From Proteiniphilum acetatigenes DSM 18083 (GTDB lineage Bacteria > Bacteroidota > Bacteroidia > Bacteroidales > Dysgonomonadaceae), in assembly GCF_000380985.1 (NCBI RefSeq), contig NZ_KB905692.1:496001-560000 (forward strand): a stretch of 64,000 nt of DNA, read 5' to 3'. Each line of letters begins with the position of its first letter. The stretch's first letter is position 1. The translations under genes were made by a program, and so were the position numbers. The notes below the pieces were generated by a model. It saw only the letters and a list, made by a program, of their open reading frames with translations. It ran no database searches and was not told the origin of the DNA. Shown here one piece after another: positions 27,083 through 36,741 of this stretch.

Positions 27083-29887
27083 ATGAAAAAACTATTCACA
27101 TTATTGCTTCTTGCAGCTACTTTGGTTGCCTATGCACAGCAAAACCCTCCTCTCCCTGTAGATCCGAAGGTGAGGACCGGAAAACTTGAAAACGGACTCA
27201 CCTATTATATCCGGCAAAATAACCTTCCCGAAAACAGGGCCGATTTCTACATTGCACAGAAAGTGGGATCCATGCAGGAGGAAGATAATCAGGCCGGTCT
27301 GGCTCACTTCCTGGAGCACATGGCATTTAACGGGACGACCAATTTCCCCGGAAAAAGCATGCTGAACTATCTGCAGGACAATGGAATTAAGTTCGGCACT
27401 AACATCAACGCCTATACCTCTTTCGATGAAACGGTTTATTATATATCCAATATCCCGACAACCAATAAGAACCTGGTAGACTCGGCTCTTCTTGTGCTTC
27501 ATGACTGGTCGAACGCCATTGCCCTTGAAGAGGAAGAGCTCGAAAACGAACGGGGTGTGATCCGGGAAGAGTGGCGTACCCGCGGTGGTGCACAACAACG
27601 GTTATGGGATCAATTGCTCCCTAAAATGTATCCCGACAGCAAATATGCCAACCGCATGCCTATCGGAAGCATCGATGTGATCAATAATTTTAAACCGGAA
27701 GAGATCAGGGCCTACTACCATAAATGGTATCGTCCCGACCTGCAGGGAATCATTGTTGTGGGTGATATTGATGTGGATGAGATGGAGCAAAAGATAAAGG
27801 AACTGTTCTCGCCTATCCAACTCGATGAAGAAAGGGCAGAACGGGAATACTATCCTGTTCCTGATAACAAGGATCCCATCGTAGCCATTGCTACCGACAA
27901 GGAAGCCCGTAATACACAGATAATGCTGTTTTACAAGCACGATACGATGCCCGACGAGTTCAGGAATACCCAGATGGGGTATATCACAGAATATATATTA
28001 AATGCCGCTGCTGCTATGATGAACCAGCGGTTTGCCGAAATCATACAGAAACCCGATGCACCTTTCACTTCCGCATTTGCGTATAACGACGATTACTTCG
28101 TGGCCAAAACAAAAGACGCCTGGACCGTAGTGGCAGGAAGCGCCGAAGACAAGATAGAGAGTGCACTGGCAGCTATGGTACGTGAGACGGAAAGAGTAAA
28201 ACAGCACGGATTCACCGCATCGGAATATGAGGTGGCACGCACCAACATCCTCAAAGGATATGAAGATGCGTATAACAACCGGGATAAGCAGAGGAACTCT
28301 TCCTATTCACAGGAATATGTACGTGCGTTTACCGACGGAGAACCTATTCCGGGCATTGAGTTCGAATATCAGTTCCTCCAGGCGGTGGTACCCAACATTC
28401 CGGTAGAGGCGATCAACCAGACTATTCAACAGCTGATTGGTGATGAAAACATAGTCATTGCCGTTACCGGTCCTGAAAAAGAAGGATTGGGATATCCTGC
28501 TGAAGACGTATTGCTTAACGTACTGGCATCGGTACAGGCTGAAACTATCGAGCCTTATGCCGAAGAGGTGATTGATGAGCCGTTGGTGGCCACGCCTCCC
28601 ACTCCGGGCAAGATCATAAAAGCAGAAAAGGATGAGGCGATGGATGCTACGGTGTGGACACTGGAAAACGGGATAAAGGTGATCCTGAAAAATACCGACT
28701 TCAAAGACGACCAGATCGTAATGACCGGTACAAGTGCCGGCGGATACTCCCATTATGGGGCACAGGATCCGGTTAACAGCAGGCTGATGAGTAATGTGGC
28801 TACACTGGGAGGAGTGGGTAATTTCAGCGCAACCGATCTACCCAAAGTACTGGCCGGAAAGACAGCATCCGCGCATCCGGGTATCAGCCTCACCACACAG
28901 GATTTCAACGGTTCTTCTTCCATCAGGGATTTCGAAACTATGCTGCAATTGGTTTATCTCTATTTCACTGCTCCACGACAGGATAACGACGCTTTCCAAT
29001 CATTCATCCAACGTATGGAGACGCAGTTGAAAAACCAGGAAGCCGAACCAATGGTAGCGTTCAGCGACTCTGTGTCGAGTGCGTTGTATGGAGATAATCC
29101 ATTGACAAAGAGAATAAAGGCCGATGATCTAAAAAAGGTCAATTACAACCGTATCATGGAGATGTATGCCGAACGGTTCTCCAATCCCGGCAGTTTTGTG
29201 TTCACATTCGTGGGTAACATCGATGAGGAAAAGGTTCGTCCCGTAGTAGAACAGTATCTGGCTTCATTACCGGGAAAGGCCGGGAAAGGTGAATTTGCAA
29301 AAATACCCATGGACTTCCAGGAAGGAAGCTTTGAAAATATTTTCCAACGGGAGATGCAAAATCCCAAAGCTTCGGTATTCAACACAATAACGGGAAAAAC
29401 AACCCGGGAGATGAAGAACCGGATACTGATGAGTATGTTCGACCAGATCCTCGATATCATCTACACCGAGAAAGTCCGTGAAGAGGAAGGGGGTACTTAC
29501 GGCGTATACGCAGGAGGTTCTATCTCCCGTTATCCGGAGGGGCAAACCATCTTGCAGATCATGTTCGACACCGATCCGGAGAGAATGGAACATCTCAATC
29601 AAATTGTTTTAAACGTACTAAAGGAGTTTGCGGCAGATGGCCCGCGTGATAGCGATTTTGCCAAGGTAAAAGAGTATATGAACAAGAGTTACAACGAAAA
29701 TCTGAAAGAGAACAGTTACTGGCTGAATATTCTCGACAACAAATATTTTTACGGCGAAGATAATCACACTCAATATATTGAAACTGTAAATGCCATCACA
29801 AAGGATGATCTTCGGAGTTTCGCCAAAGCACTGCTCGATCAGGGTAACCTGAAAACAATAGTGATGATGCCGAAAATAACGGAATGA
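27083..29887 (+). CDS. M16 family zinc metallopeptidase
   Basis: A 934-residue secreted peptidase with a signal peptide (LFTLLLLAATLVAYAQQ). The inverted zinc motif HxxEH is HFLEH at residues 74-78, and the downstream glutamate lies in the ENERGVIREEW region. The second M16 domain begins near residue 515 and is the inactive partner, giving the clam-shell form of PqqL and pitrilysin-like enzymes. Likely periplasmic and degrading peptides that enter the chamber. No neighbouring gene indicates a specific substrate. A strong terminator follows. Confidence 0.93.
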   Translation: MKKLFTLLLLAATLVAYAQQNPPLPVDPKVRTGKLENGLTYYIRQNNLPENRADFYIAQKVGSMQEEDNQAGLAHFLEHMAFNGTTNFPGKSMLNYLQDNGIKFGTNINAYTSFDETVYYISNIPTTNKNLVDSALLVLHDWSNAIALEEEELENERGVIREEWRTRGGAQQRLWDQLLPKMYPDSKYANRMPIGSIDVINNFKPEEIRAYYHKWYRPDLQGIIVVGDIDVDEMEQKIKELFSPIQLDEERAEREYYPVPDNKDPIVAIATDKEARNTQIMLFYKHDTMPDEFRNTQMGYITEYILNAAAAMMNQRFAEIIQKPDAPFTSAFAYNDDYFVAKTKDAWTVVAGSAEDKIESALAAMVRETERVKQHGFTASEYEVARTNILKGYEDAYNNRDKQRNSSYSQEYVRAFTDGEPIPGIEFEYQFLQAVVPNIPVEAINQTIQQLIGDENIVIAVTGPEKEGLGYPAEDVLLNVLASVQAETIEPYAEEVIDEPLVATPPTPGKIIKAEKDEAMDATVWTLENGIKVILKNTDFKDDQIVMTGTSAGGYSHYGAQDPVNSRLMSNVATLGGVGNFSATDLPKVLAGKTASAHPGISLTTQDFNGSSSIRDFETMLQLVYLYFTAPRQDNDAFQSFIQRMETQLKNQEAEPMVAFSDSVSSALYGDNPLTKRIKADDLKKVNYNRIMEMYAERFSNPGSFVFTFVGNIDEEKVRPVVEQYLASLPGKAGKGEFAKIPMDFQEGSFENIFQREMQNPKASVFNTITGKTTREMKNRILMSMFDQILDIIYTEKVREEEGGTYGVYAGGSISRYPEGQTILQIMFDTDPERMEHLNQIVLNVLKEFAADGPRDSDFAKVKEYMNKSYNENLKENSYWLNILDNKYFYGEDNHTQYIETVNAITKDDLRSFAKALLDQGNLKTIVMMPKITE

Positions 29888-29913
29888 TCCTATATCCATA
29901 GGATTATCATACT

Positions 29914-29957
29914 AAAAAAACAGGAGGAAGTCTTATCGGTTTTCCTCCTGTTTTTTT
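29914..29957. terminator. Bidirectional terminator between convergent genes
   Basis: A perfect 16-bp inverted repeat with an A-tract on the left and a T-tract on the right (AAACAGGAGGAA at 29918-29929 and complement at 29942-29953). The flanking A7 and T7 let it serve both the M16 gene and the leftward susD-like gene. Confidence 0.85.
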
Positions 29958-30033
29958 ATATTATTCCCTTCCCTGGTGGGGAAGTTCATTTATCACCCAA
30001 ACGGTTCGCCGCAGCAAAGCCCTCTTACATCCG

Positions 30034-31602
30034 TCAGAATGACGGGTAACCAGGGTTCTGTACCAAGTTCGGATTGACCTGCCATGCATCCTGTGAGATA
30101 GGATAGAGTTTGAGATGCTCACCCGTAGCCCGCTCACAATTGGAAGCCGTCCACATGGTCTGTTCAAATTCACCGAAACGGATATCATCCTGCCTCGACC
30201 ATCCTTCCCATGCCAGTTCAAGTCTTCTCTCCAAAAGAACCTCCGGAAGCCCTACCGTTTCATAATTGTGCTCTGCACTGCCATAGCCGCGTTGGCGTAC
30301 ATCGTTCACCCATTGCGCAGCATCCGTGGCGCTTCCCCCGGAACGCAACAACGCTTCGGCTTTCATCAGATAGACATCGGCCAGGCGGAAGATATGGAAA
30401 TCGTTTTCCATTGCGTTCACCAGATCCGACGCATAGGGCCACTTAAGGCAGCGCGCGCCGTCGTGCTGGTTCACAGCTCCCCACGGTGTGCCGTCGTATT
30501 CGGTACCGGGAATCATGGTGACAGCCACGGTATGATCCAATTCGTACCCATGGTCGGTGATAATGATCTCGCCGGTAGTCCGGTCATATTGCTTTCCGAT
30601 CAGGAACGAACCTTCGTAACGGAGATCTTCGGGATCGAAAAGCTCCACATATTCGGGTTGTGCACAAATGCCGTTCCAGGCCGAAAAACTGCCGCCCAGC
30701 GACAACTGGTCTTTATAATGCAACGTCCGGTTCATCATTTGGTTCTGGTTTTCGGTATCCGTTTTTGAGAAAGCTACGGCGAAAATTGCTTCGCGCGAGT
30801 TGTCGTTGGTTAACGAAAAATTATCCTTCCACACCGGTTCGAGAATATAGTCCATTCCCAATACCAGATCGCAATAATCTATCACTTCCTTATAGGCATC
30901 GCCGGCGTAAGTAACCTCCCACGCTGCGGCGTTGAGCAGTAATTTGGCCAGCAGTGTGTATGCGGCGCCTTTCGTGAATCTTGCATAAGAAGAAGCATCG
31001 GGACAGTCGGGAGCGATCTCTTTCAACTCGCTTATGAGCCAGTCGAAGACCACCTGTCGGGACTGGTTCGCGGGCAACACCTTGTCGGTGGGAGAATAGT
31101 CGGTAACCAACGGGACATTTCCGAAATAATCGATCCAGGTATAATACCAGAAAGCCCTTACACCCCGGACTTCCGCCATCTTAACTTTTTTCACGTCATC
31201 AGAAATCACATCGGTGTGTTCGATAATGTAAATAGTGGCATTACACTTTCCGATACTGTTGGCGGCATTGCTCCACCCGTCTTTCACCTGGCTGGTTTGC
31301 GCCGTCCAGGTATGCATGAACAGTTCGCGGTATTGCCCGCCATCGTACCAATCGCCGCCGAGGCGGGTAGGCGTAACAGCCATCGATCCGGCACATTCCG
31401 ACAAATAGAGATAATTGCTTGGCCAATAGGTTCTCAACGAATTATACACATCGCCGATAATGGCGTTGAGTTGTTGTTCGGTTTCCGGAAAATCACCGGC
31501 AAGCTGGTCGTACACCACTTCGTCGAGGTTCGTGCAGGCAAATGAAGATATCAGTAGTAAGATCCCCGACAGGAGGGATAATATGGTTGTCTTTTTGTTC
31601 AT
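30034..31602 (-). CDS. SusD/RagB family nutrient-binding lipoprotein
   Basis: A 522-residue outer-membrane lipoprotein with a lipoprotein signal peptide (LLLISSFACTN; lipobox cysteine near residue 23). The SusD N-terminal part has CNATIYIIEHTD and ARGVRAFWYYTW-type TPR helices, and the RagB C-terminal part has FRLADVYLMKAEALLRSGG and LLERRLELAWEGWSRQDDIRFG. It forms the lid of the TonB-dependent importer encoded immediately upstream (30-bp gap). No carbohydrate-active enzyme lies beside the pair, so the ligand could be a glycan, peptide or other oligomer. Confidence 0.95.
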   Translation of the reverse strand: MNKKTTILSLLSGILLLISSFACTNLDEVVYDQLAGDFPETEQQLNAIIGDVYNSLRTYWPSNYLYLSECAGSMAVTPTRLGGDWYDGGQYRELFMHTWTAQTSQVKDGWSNAANSIGKCNATIYIIEHTDVISDDVKKVKMAEVRGVRAFWYYTWIDYFGNVPLVTDYSPTDKVLPANQSRQVVFDWLISELKEIAPDCPDASSYARFTKGAAYTLLAKLLLNAAAWEVTYAGDAYKEVIDYCDLVLGMDYILEPVWKDNFSLTNDNSREAIFAVAFSKTDTENQNQMMNRTLHYKDQLSLGGSFSAWNGICAQPEYVELFDPEDLRYEGSFLIGKQYDRTTGEIIITDHGYELDHTVAVTMIPGTEYDGTPWGAVNQHDGARCLKWPYASDLVNAMENDFHIFRLADVYLMKAEALLRSGGSATDAAQWVNDVRQRGYGSAEHNYETVGLPEVLLERRLELAWEGWSRQDDIRFGEFEQTMWTASNCERATGEHLKLYPISQDAWQVNPNLVQNPGYPSF

Positions 31603-31632
31603 AATTTCATGTTTTAGGATAAATGGTACATA

Positions 31633-34593
31633 TTAAAATGTCAGATTCACACCAAAGGTAAAAGAACGTGCCTTGGGCATATAGTTACGCGGCTCAATGC
31701 CGGGTGAAAGGCCGGCGCCGCTGTCGGTGGCTTCGCCGCGGAAGAGTTCCACTTCGGGGTCAAGCCCTTTGTAACCGGTAATGACAAACAGGTTTTGTCC
31801 GGCCAGGTACACGCGTGCTTTTTCGAGCCAGCCAATTGATTGGGTATTGAACGTGTATCCGACAGCCATATTATCAAGCCGTATATGTGATGCATCCTCC
31901 AGATAGAAAGACGTTACACGCGAGTTTTCACTTAAGGTAGTTACCAGTTCGTCGTTCAGGGCATTGGCTCCGCTTATATAGGTATTGTTTCCATACGCCG
32001 CACGGGGGTTATTCAGTGCTTTATTTCCGACGGTACCCCTGAAAAAAATACTGGCATCCCAGTTTTTCCAGGTGAACGCATTATTCCAGCCGAAGGTCAG
32101 GTCGGGTTGCGAATCACCCACATAGGTGCGGTCGTCATCGGTAATTTGTCCGTCATCATTGATATCTTCGATAATATACTTACCGTCTTCGGTCAGACCG
32201 GTACATTTCAACATATAGAATTGTCCTATGGGATATCCCACCTCCACCACATGCGAGGTAACGCCCGATGCACCACGTATCCACGGGTCGCCCGTATAGA
32301 TGCGTCCGGTCGAATACAATTCGTTGGAAAGTTTGGTGACTTTGTTTTTATTGTGTGCAAGGTTGACGGAAGTCGTATAGGTAAATCTCCTGTTTTTCAC
32401 CACATCGATATTCAGCAGTAGTTCGATTCCCTGATTACTCATATCTCCCACGTTTGCCTGGATTTCATTGTAAACATAGGTAGGTGTAGACACATCATAG
32501 GTATATAGCATGTCGGATGTCTGCTTGTCATACCATTCGATGGTACCGCTGAGGCGGTTGTTGAACAATGAAAAATCAAACCCTATATTCAACATGGCGG
32601 TTGACTCCCACTTGAGGTCGGGATTGGCATTCTGCGATATCTTATAAGCGATCAGTTGCGCACCGTTACTATAATAGGTCCCGGCGGCCGAATAGAGTTC
32701 GAGGGATTTATAGGGCTGCAACCCATCCTGGTTACCCGTAACTCCGTATCCGACACGGAACTTCAGGTCGTTCACCCAGCTGACATCTTTCATAAACGAC
32801 TCCTGTGAAATGCCCCAGGCGGCCGATGCCGAGGGGAATGTCCCCCATTTATGGTTTTGCCCGAATTTGGACGACCCGTCCCTGCGGACCGTGGCGGTCA
32901 CCATATAACGGTCCTGATAGCTGTAATGCGCACGCCCGAAAAACGAGATCAGTTTGTAGGCATTTTTACTGGAAGTGACCTCCCCTATTTTCAAAGAGTT
33001 CCCTGACTGGATATTGTCGGCTCCCATGGAACTGACGATAAAGTCGGTCGCTTGGGAGCGCTGGCCCGAGTAGATGTTATTCTCCCACGAATAACCGATA
33101 ATAGCATCGAGTTTATGGGAATCATTACCGCCAAAGTTCGATTGATAATTAGCAGTCCATTCCATCAGCTCACGATCCCATTTGCGCGCCTGGCGGATAG
33201 CAAGGCCGTTATTACCTTGTCCGCGTGAGTTGCGGGGATCCTGCCATTCGCTGTAGTCATTACTGAAACGGCTTTTGTAGAGTGATGCCTTTACATTGAG
33301 GCCTTCGGCAATATCGAACTGGAGATCTCCCGCTCCGTAAAAATAGTTGCTACTCGCTTTCCGGTAATTCTGATCCTGGTTTTGCACGGGGTTTCCCTGA
33401 TCGTAATTATTGTTGGCCCCGGTAAAATACGACCCGTCCTCGTTATAGACCGGAAAAACCGGCGGCATGTTATAAGCGAGAATGAAATCATCGGCAAAAG
33501 GAAAGCGCATATCCGACAAATTACCCGAACCGGTAAGTCCTACACGCAAACGGTCATCAATGGCGCGCTGCTGGAACTGGAAACGGAATGAATGGCGTTT
33601 CATATAATTGTCGCGAGCGATACCGGTCCGATCCAGATAAGTATATGAAGCGCGGTAATTGTGTTTGGAACCTCCACCCGACAAAGAAAGGGAATGGTTG
33701 GTGGATATTCCCGTACGAAGCATTTCCCCGAACCAATCGGTATCGGCCGTGTATGAATCGTAGTTGCTGATATCGTTATCCAGTTCCCTGTTAGTCGCAC
33801 GCCATTGTGCTGCGTTCATCATATCGGGTTTATTGGCAACAACATCCATCGACACATAGCCGTCGTATTGCATAAGGTTCTTGGCTCCCGATCCGCGCTT
33901 GGTAGTGATGAGAATGACCCCTCCCGCGGCACGCGATCCGTAAATAGCTGCCGATGAAGCGTCTTTGAGCACCGAGATCGACTCGATGTCGGAAGGAGAT
34001 ACGGTGGACATGTCTCCACCGGGTATGCCGTCGATCACGATCATCGGTCCCTGGTCGTTCTGCAAGGTAGAGGTTCCGCGCAGGCGTATCTGCGAACTGC
34101 GTGTCACATCGCCCGAACCTGAAGTGATGATTAATCCGGCTACTTTCCCCTGTAACAAGTCGGAGGCATCACGGTTAATACCTTTATTAAAGTGCTCTTC
34201 CGATACATTAGCGATGGAACCGGTGATTTCGCGGCGTGTCTGCGTACCGTAACCGACGACCACCACTTCCTCAAGCAACTCGGTATCTTCCTCAAGCACA
34301 ATATCAAAATCGGTACGCCCATCAACCGGTATAATTACCGTTTGCATTCCGACGTAAGATATCTCTAATGAAGCCGAAGATGGGACATTCTGGAGCACAA
34401 AACGTCCATCCGCATCGGTGACGGTACCGGTAGAAGTACCCTGTACCTGCACGGTTACACCGGTAAGCAACTCACCCGCTGCATCTTTTACCGTGCCACT
34501 CACAGTAAGATTCTGTGCAAATAGATTCAAAGATAATGTCCATATAACTATGAACATCATCCCTTTCAGTAGATTTAACATTTCTTTTTTCAT
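31633..34593 (-). CDS. SusC/RagA family TonB-linked outer-membrane protein
   Basis: A 986-residue TonB-dependent transporter. The order is a signal peptide (to about residue 26), a carboxypeptidase-regulatory-like domain (about 30-100: VSGTVKDAAGELLTGVTV), the TonB-box-like stretch EEVVVVGYGTQ near 110, the plug (GSRAAGGVILITTKRG near 215), and a 22-strand barrel ending in RSFTFGVNLTF. It imports ligand captured by the SusD partner. There is no anti-sigma, HTCS or hydrolase gene next to it. Upstream lies an unusual 800-bp region with a C10 homopolymer. Confidence 0.95.
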   Translation of the reverse strand: MKKEMLNLLKGMMFIVIWTLSLNLFAQNLTVSGTVKDAAGELLTGVTVQVQGTSTGTVTDADGRFVLQNVPSSASLEISYVGMQTVIIPVDGRTDFDIVLEEDTELLEEVVVVGYGTQTRREITGSIANVSEEHFNKGINRDASDLLQGKVAGLIITSGSGDVTRSSQIRLRGTSTLQNDQGPMIVIDGIPGGDMSTVSPSDIESISVLKDASSAAIYGSRAAGGVILITTKRGSGAKNLMQYDGYVSMDVVANKPDMMNAAQWRATNRELDNDISNYDSYTADTDWFGEMLRTGISTNHSLSLSGGGSKHNYRASYTYLDRTGIARDNYMKRHSFRFQFQQRAIDDRLRVGLTGSGNLSDMRFPFADDFILAYNMPPVFPVYNEDGSYFTGANNNYDQGNPVQNQDQNYRKASSNYFYGAGDLQFDIAEGLNVKASLYKSRFSNDYSEWQDPRNSRGQGNNGLAIRQARKWDRELMEWTANYQSNFGGNDSHKLDAIIGYSWENNIYSGQRSQATDFIVSSMGADNIQSGNSLKIGEVTSSKNAYKLISFFGRAHYSYQDRYMVTATVRRDGSSKFGQNHKWGTFPSASAAWGISQESFMKDVSWVNDLKFRVGYGVTGNQDGLQPYKSLELYSAAGTYYSNGAQLIAYKISQNANPDLKWESTAMLNIGFDFSLFNNRLSGTIEWYDKQTSDMLYTYDVSTPTYVYNEIQANVGDMSNQGIELLLNIDVVKNRRFTYTTSVNLAHNKNKVTKLSNELYSTGRIYTGDPWIRGASGVTSHVVEVGYPIGQFYMLKCTGLTEDGKYIIEDINDDGQITDDDRTYVGDSQPDLTFGWNNAFTWKNWDASIFFRGTVGNKALNNPRAAYGNNTYISGANALNDELVTTLSENSRVTSFYLEDASHIRLDNMAVGYTFNTQSIGWLEKARVYLAGQNLFVITGYKGLDPEVELFRGEATDSGAGLSPGIEPRNYMPKARSFTFGVNLTF

Positions 34594-35000
34594 ACGATTA
34601 GTTTATTTGTTTACACTATGGGTATGGAACCACAATAACCAGTTAATTTAATGATTTATCGATTTGTGGATTAGAATTATCATCGCATCATTAAATAGAC
34701 TTACATGCTCGTTTCATACGATTTTTTAGATTTTAGTATTATGATATTTGGGATTGAGATATTGACGTATTTAACGTCAAGAGATGTACGAAAGCGTTCA
34801 TACCGCTCCCATACCCAAACCCGCTCCATAAAGAAACAGGTTGGATCAAGGAAATTCACGCATATCCGAAACAAATAACGGATTTTATAATTGGGGCTGA
34901 AATAAATTACTTTGGAATATTTCAGGATAAGATTCTGTAAATTTGGTATTAGATGGAAAGACTTACAATAGCTTATTAATTTGTTAAATAATGCAAAATA

Positions 35001-35010
35001 CCCCCCCCCC
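35001..35010. repeat. C10 (G10 on minus strand) homopolymer
   Basis: An uninterrupted run of ten C, about 410 bp upstream of the leftward susC start, in otherwise AT-rich DNA. Runs of this length are prone to slippage in replication. Confidence 0.9.
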
Positions 35011-35200
35011 ATGATTTATGCTTTATTAACATAACGGAGGTGCACGACAGAACGGCAAACTTTTTCAGGAAGTGAATCATAGCAGTTACTTCTTTAATTA
35101 ACAGATTCATCTTCTAACAAAAGCGAAGATAGCAAAATTATAACGAACTATTGACAATTATTTTGCATTAAAATAATATTTAACACAGAAAAGTTTTTCT

Positions 35201-35344
35201 TTGAGTGATGAGGACGCAAAACTCTTACTAAGTGACTTTTTGGACTCCGAAATCAAAACCCGAAGTGGAGAAGTAGCTGAATTTGGTGATTACAAAATTC
35301 GCAATCGGGTAGGTGGGAGCTTGCTCCCCCCTCCTCTCAGTCGA
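35201..35344 (+). pseudogene. Short unidentified coding fragment
   Basis: An open frame reading LSDEDAKLLLSDFLDSEIKT, then RSGEVAEFGDYKIRNRVGG, before entering repeat-like sequence and a TAA at about 35342. The composition looks protein-coding, but I cannot identify the family. It may be the cut end of a mobile-element gene next to the intron-like remnant. Confidence 0.3.
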
Positions 35345-35395
35345 AGTAGATAAAGGGGATTTCACCTTAAACCTCTCACAGAACCGTACATGAAA
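35290..35395 (-). mobile_element. Probable group II intron 3-prime end remnant
   Basis: Read on the minus strand, CATGTACGGTTCTGTGAGAG resembles the 3-prime strand of a bacterial group II intron domain V (CGUACGGUUC) and its junction. GGTGAAATCCCC and CTACTTCGACT follow, as in domain VI and the intron end. The 5-prime half of domain V and all upstream domains are missing: directly before it is the stop codon of the transporter gene. The assignment rests on remembered domain V consensus. Confidence 0.45.
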
Positions 35396-35398
35396 TTC

Positions 35399-36679
35399 TT
35401 ATTTATCCGGCACATGCTTATATCTAAAGAGGATAGCAAACAGAATGGTAACTACAAGAGCATAACCGGCAAAAATAAACCAGACACTTTGCCAATCACC
35501 AATCAGAAGCGATGTAGTTGTAGAGCCTATGGTTACGTCTGTCCAGGAGCAAAACCGGTTCACTACCCACTGTGCCCATAATGTCCCCACTGTGGCACCT
35601 ATCCCATTAGTCATCAACATAAACATTCCCTGTGCACTGGCACGGATAGTATGCGGGGTTTCCTTGTCAACAAACAATGATCCTGAAACATTGAAGAAAT
35701 CGAAAGCCACACCATATACCAGCATAGAGAATAACAACAGCCACACACCGCTGCCGGGATTACCCAATCCGAAGAACCCGAAGCGCAGTACCCAGGCAAG
35801 CATGGCAATCAACATCACGTTCTTAATACCATAACGTTTCAGGAAGAAAGGGATCAACAGGATACAGAGCGCTTCCGATATCTGGGAAAGGGATATCAAT
35901 ATATTTGAATGCTTTACGCCAAAAGTACCGGCATACTCCGGATAAGCTTCAAAACTGGCGATGAATGGGTTGGCAAATCCGTTAGTGATTTGCAAGGCGA
36001 CACCCAACAGCATCGAAAAAATAAAAAAGATCGCCATCTTTCTTATTTTAAAAAGTTTGAAGGCATCCAACCCAAGCGCCTGAAACAGGGTCTTACTACC
36101 TGTCGCCGTTGACACAGGGCAATTGGGCAATGTGAACGCATAAATCCCCAACATAACGCCCAATACGGCACTCACTACAAACTGCATCGAAGAAGTCTGG
36201 TATCCCAGTATATCCACAAGCCACATAGTACAGATAAAACCTATCGTACCAAATACACGTATGGGAGGAAACGCTTTGACTGTATCCATTCCACCCTTTT
36301 CAAGAATAGTATAAGCTACCGAATTGGACAAAGCCAATGTGGGCATATAAAAAGCTACACTCAATGCATAAAGGCCAAAAATAGTGGAGAACGAGACTTC
36401 CGTTCCACTATATAATCCATACAGACCGGCAGACAGCATGAAGGAAGCAGCAACCAGATGGCTTATTCCCAACAATTTTTGTGCAGGCACCCACCTGTCG
36501 GCCACAATCCCCATAATGGCAGGCATAAAAATGGATACTATCCCCTGTACGGAGTAAAAAATACCGATGTGCGATCCCAGTCCGGCAGGCCCCAAATAAC
36601 GAGACATGGAAGTAAGATAGGCCCCCCATATTGCAAACTGGAGGAAATTCATGATAATTAGTCTGATTTTCAGCGACAT
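35399..36679 (-). CDS. MFS nucleoside transporter, NupG/XapB type
   Basis: A twelve-helix permease of about 426 residues of the nucleoside:H+ symporter family. The N-terminus IIMNFLQFAIWGAYLTSM is the family signature, and ATLALSNSVAYT- and YGVAFDFFNVSGSLFVD-like segments follow. It would import nucleosides across the inner membrane with protons. ATG 36679 (MSLKIRL) is preferred; an ATG at 36694 adds five residues. The gene stops just before the intron-like remnant, but the C-terminus (FRYKHVPDK) looks complete. It is in the same orientation as the EnvC-like gene upstream (about 60-bp gap). Confidence 0.88.
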   Translation of the reverse strand: MSLKIRLIIMNFLQFAIWGAYLTSMSRYLGPAGLGSHIGIFYSVQGIVSIFMPAIMGIVADRWVPAQKLLGISHLVAASFMLSAGLYGLYSGTEVSFSTIFGLYALSVAFYMPTLALSNSVAYTILEKGGMDTVKAFPPIRVFGTIGFICTMWLVDILGYQTSSMQFVVSAVLGVMLGIYAFTLPNCPVSTATGSKTLFQALGLDAFKLFKIRKMAIFFIFSMLLGVALQITNGFANPFIASFEAYPEYAGTFGVKHSNILISLSQISEALCILLIPFFLKRYGIKNVMLIAMLAWVLRFGFFGLGNPGSGVWLLLFSMLVYGVAFDFFNVSGSLFVDKETPHTIRASAQGMFMLMTNGIGATVGTLWAQWVVNRFCSWTDVTIGSTTTSLLIGDWQSVWFIFAGYALVVTILFAILFRYKHVPDK

Positions 36680-36741
36680 ATGTTTTATTTTCAATTATTA
36701 CTCATTGATGTTCGGTCATTATTAAGTTGATGTTCACCCAA

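Larger units (their letters stand above)
34594..35398. other. Decayed intergenic region with homopolymer and intron remnant
   Basis: About 800 bp with no convincing intact gene. It holds a C10 tract (35001-35010), a degenerate plus-strand coding fragment (35201-35344) and a probable group II intron 3-prime remnant on the minus strand (about 35290-35390). A 103-codon minus ORF starting on the G-tract (34701-35012) has no recognisable features. No clear promoter for the leftward susC was found. Confidence 0.5.

Noticed and set aside
30115-30768. A 217-codon plus-strand ORF
   Set aside because: It is antisense to the SusD-like gene and shows no coding features of its own.
34701-35012. A 103-codon minus-strand ORF starting on the G10 tract
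   Set aside because: Its composition (many Tyr, Phe and Ile, no domain, no signal) looks like translated AT-rich spacer.
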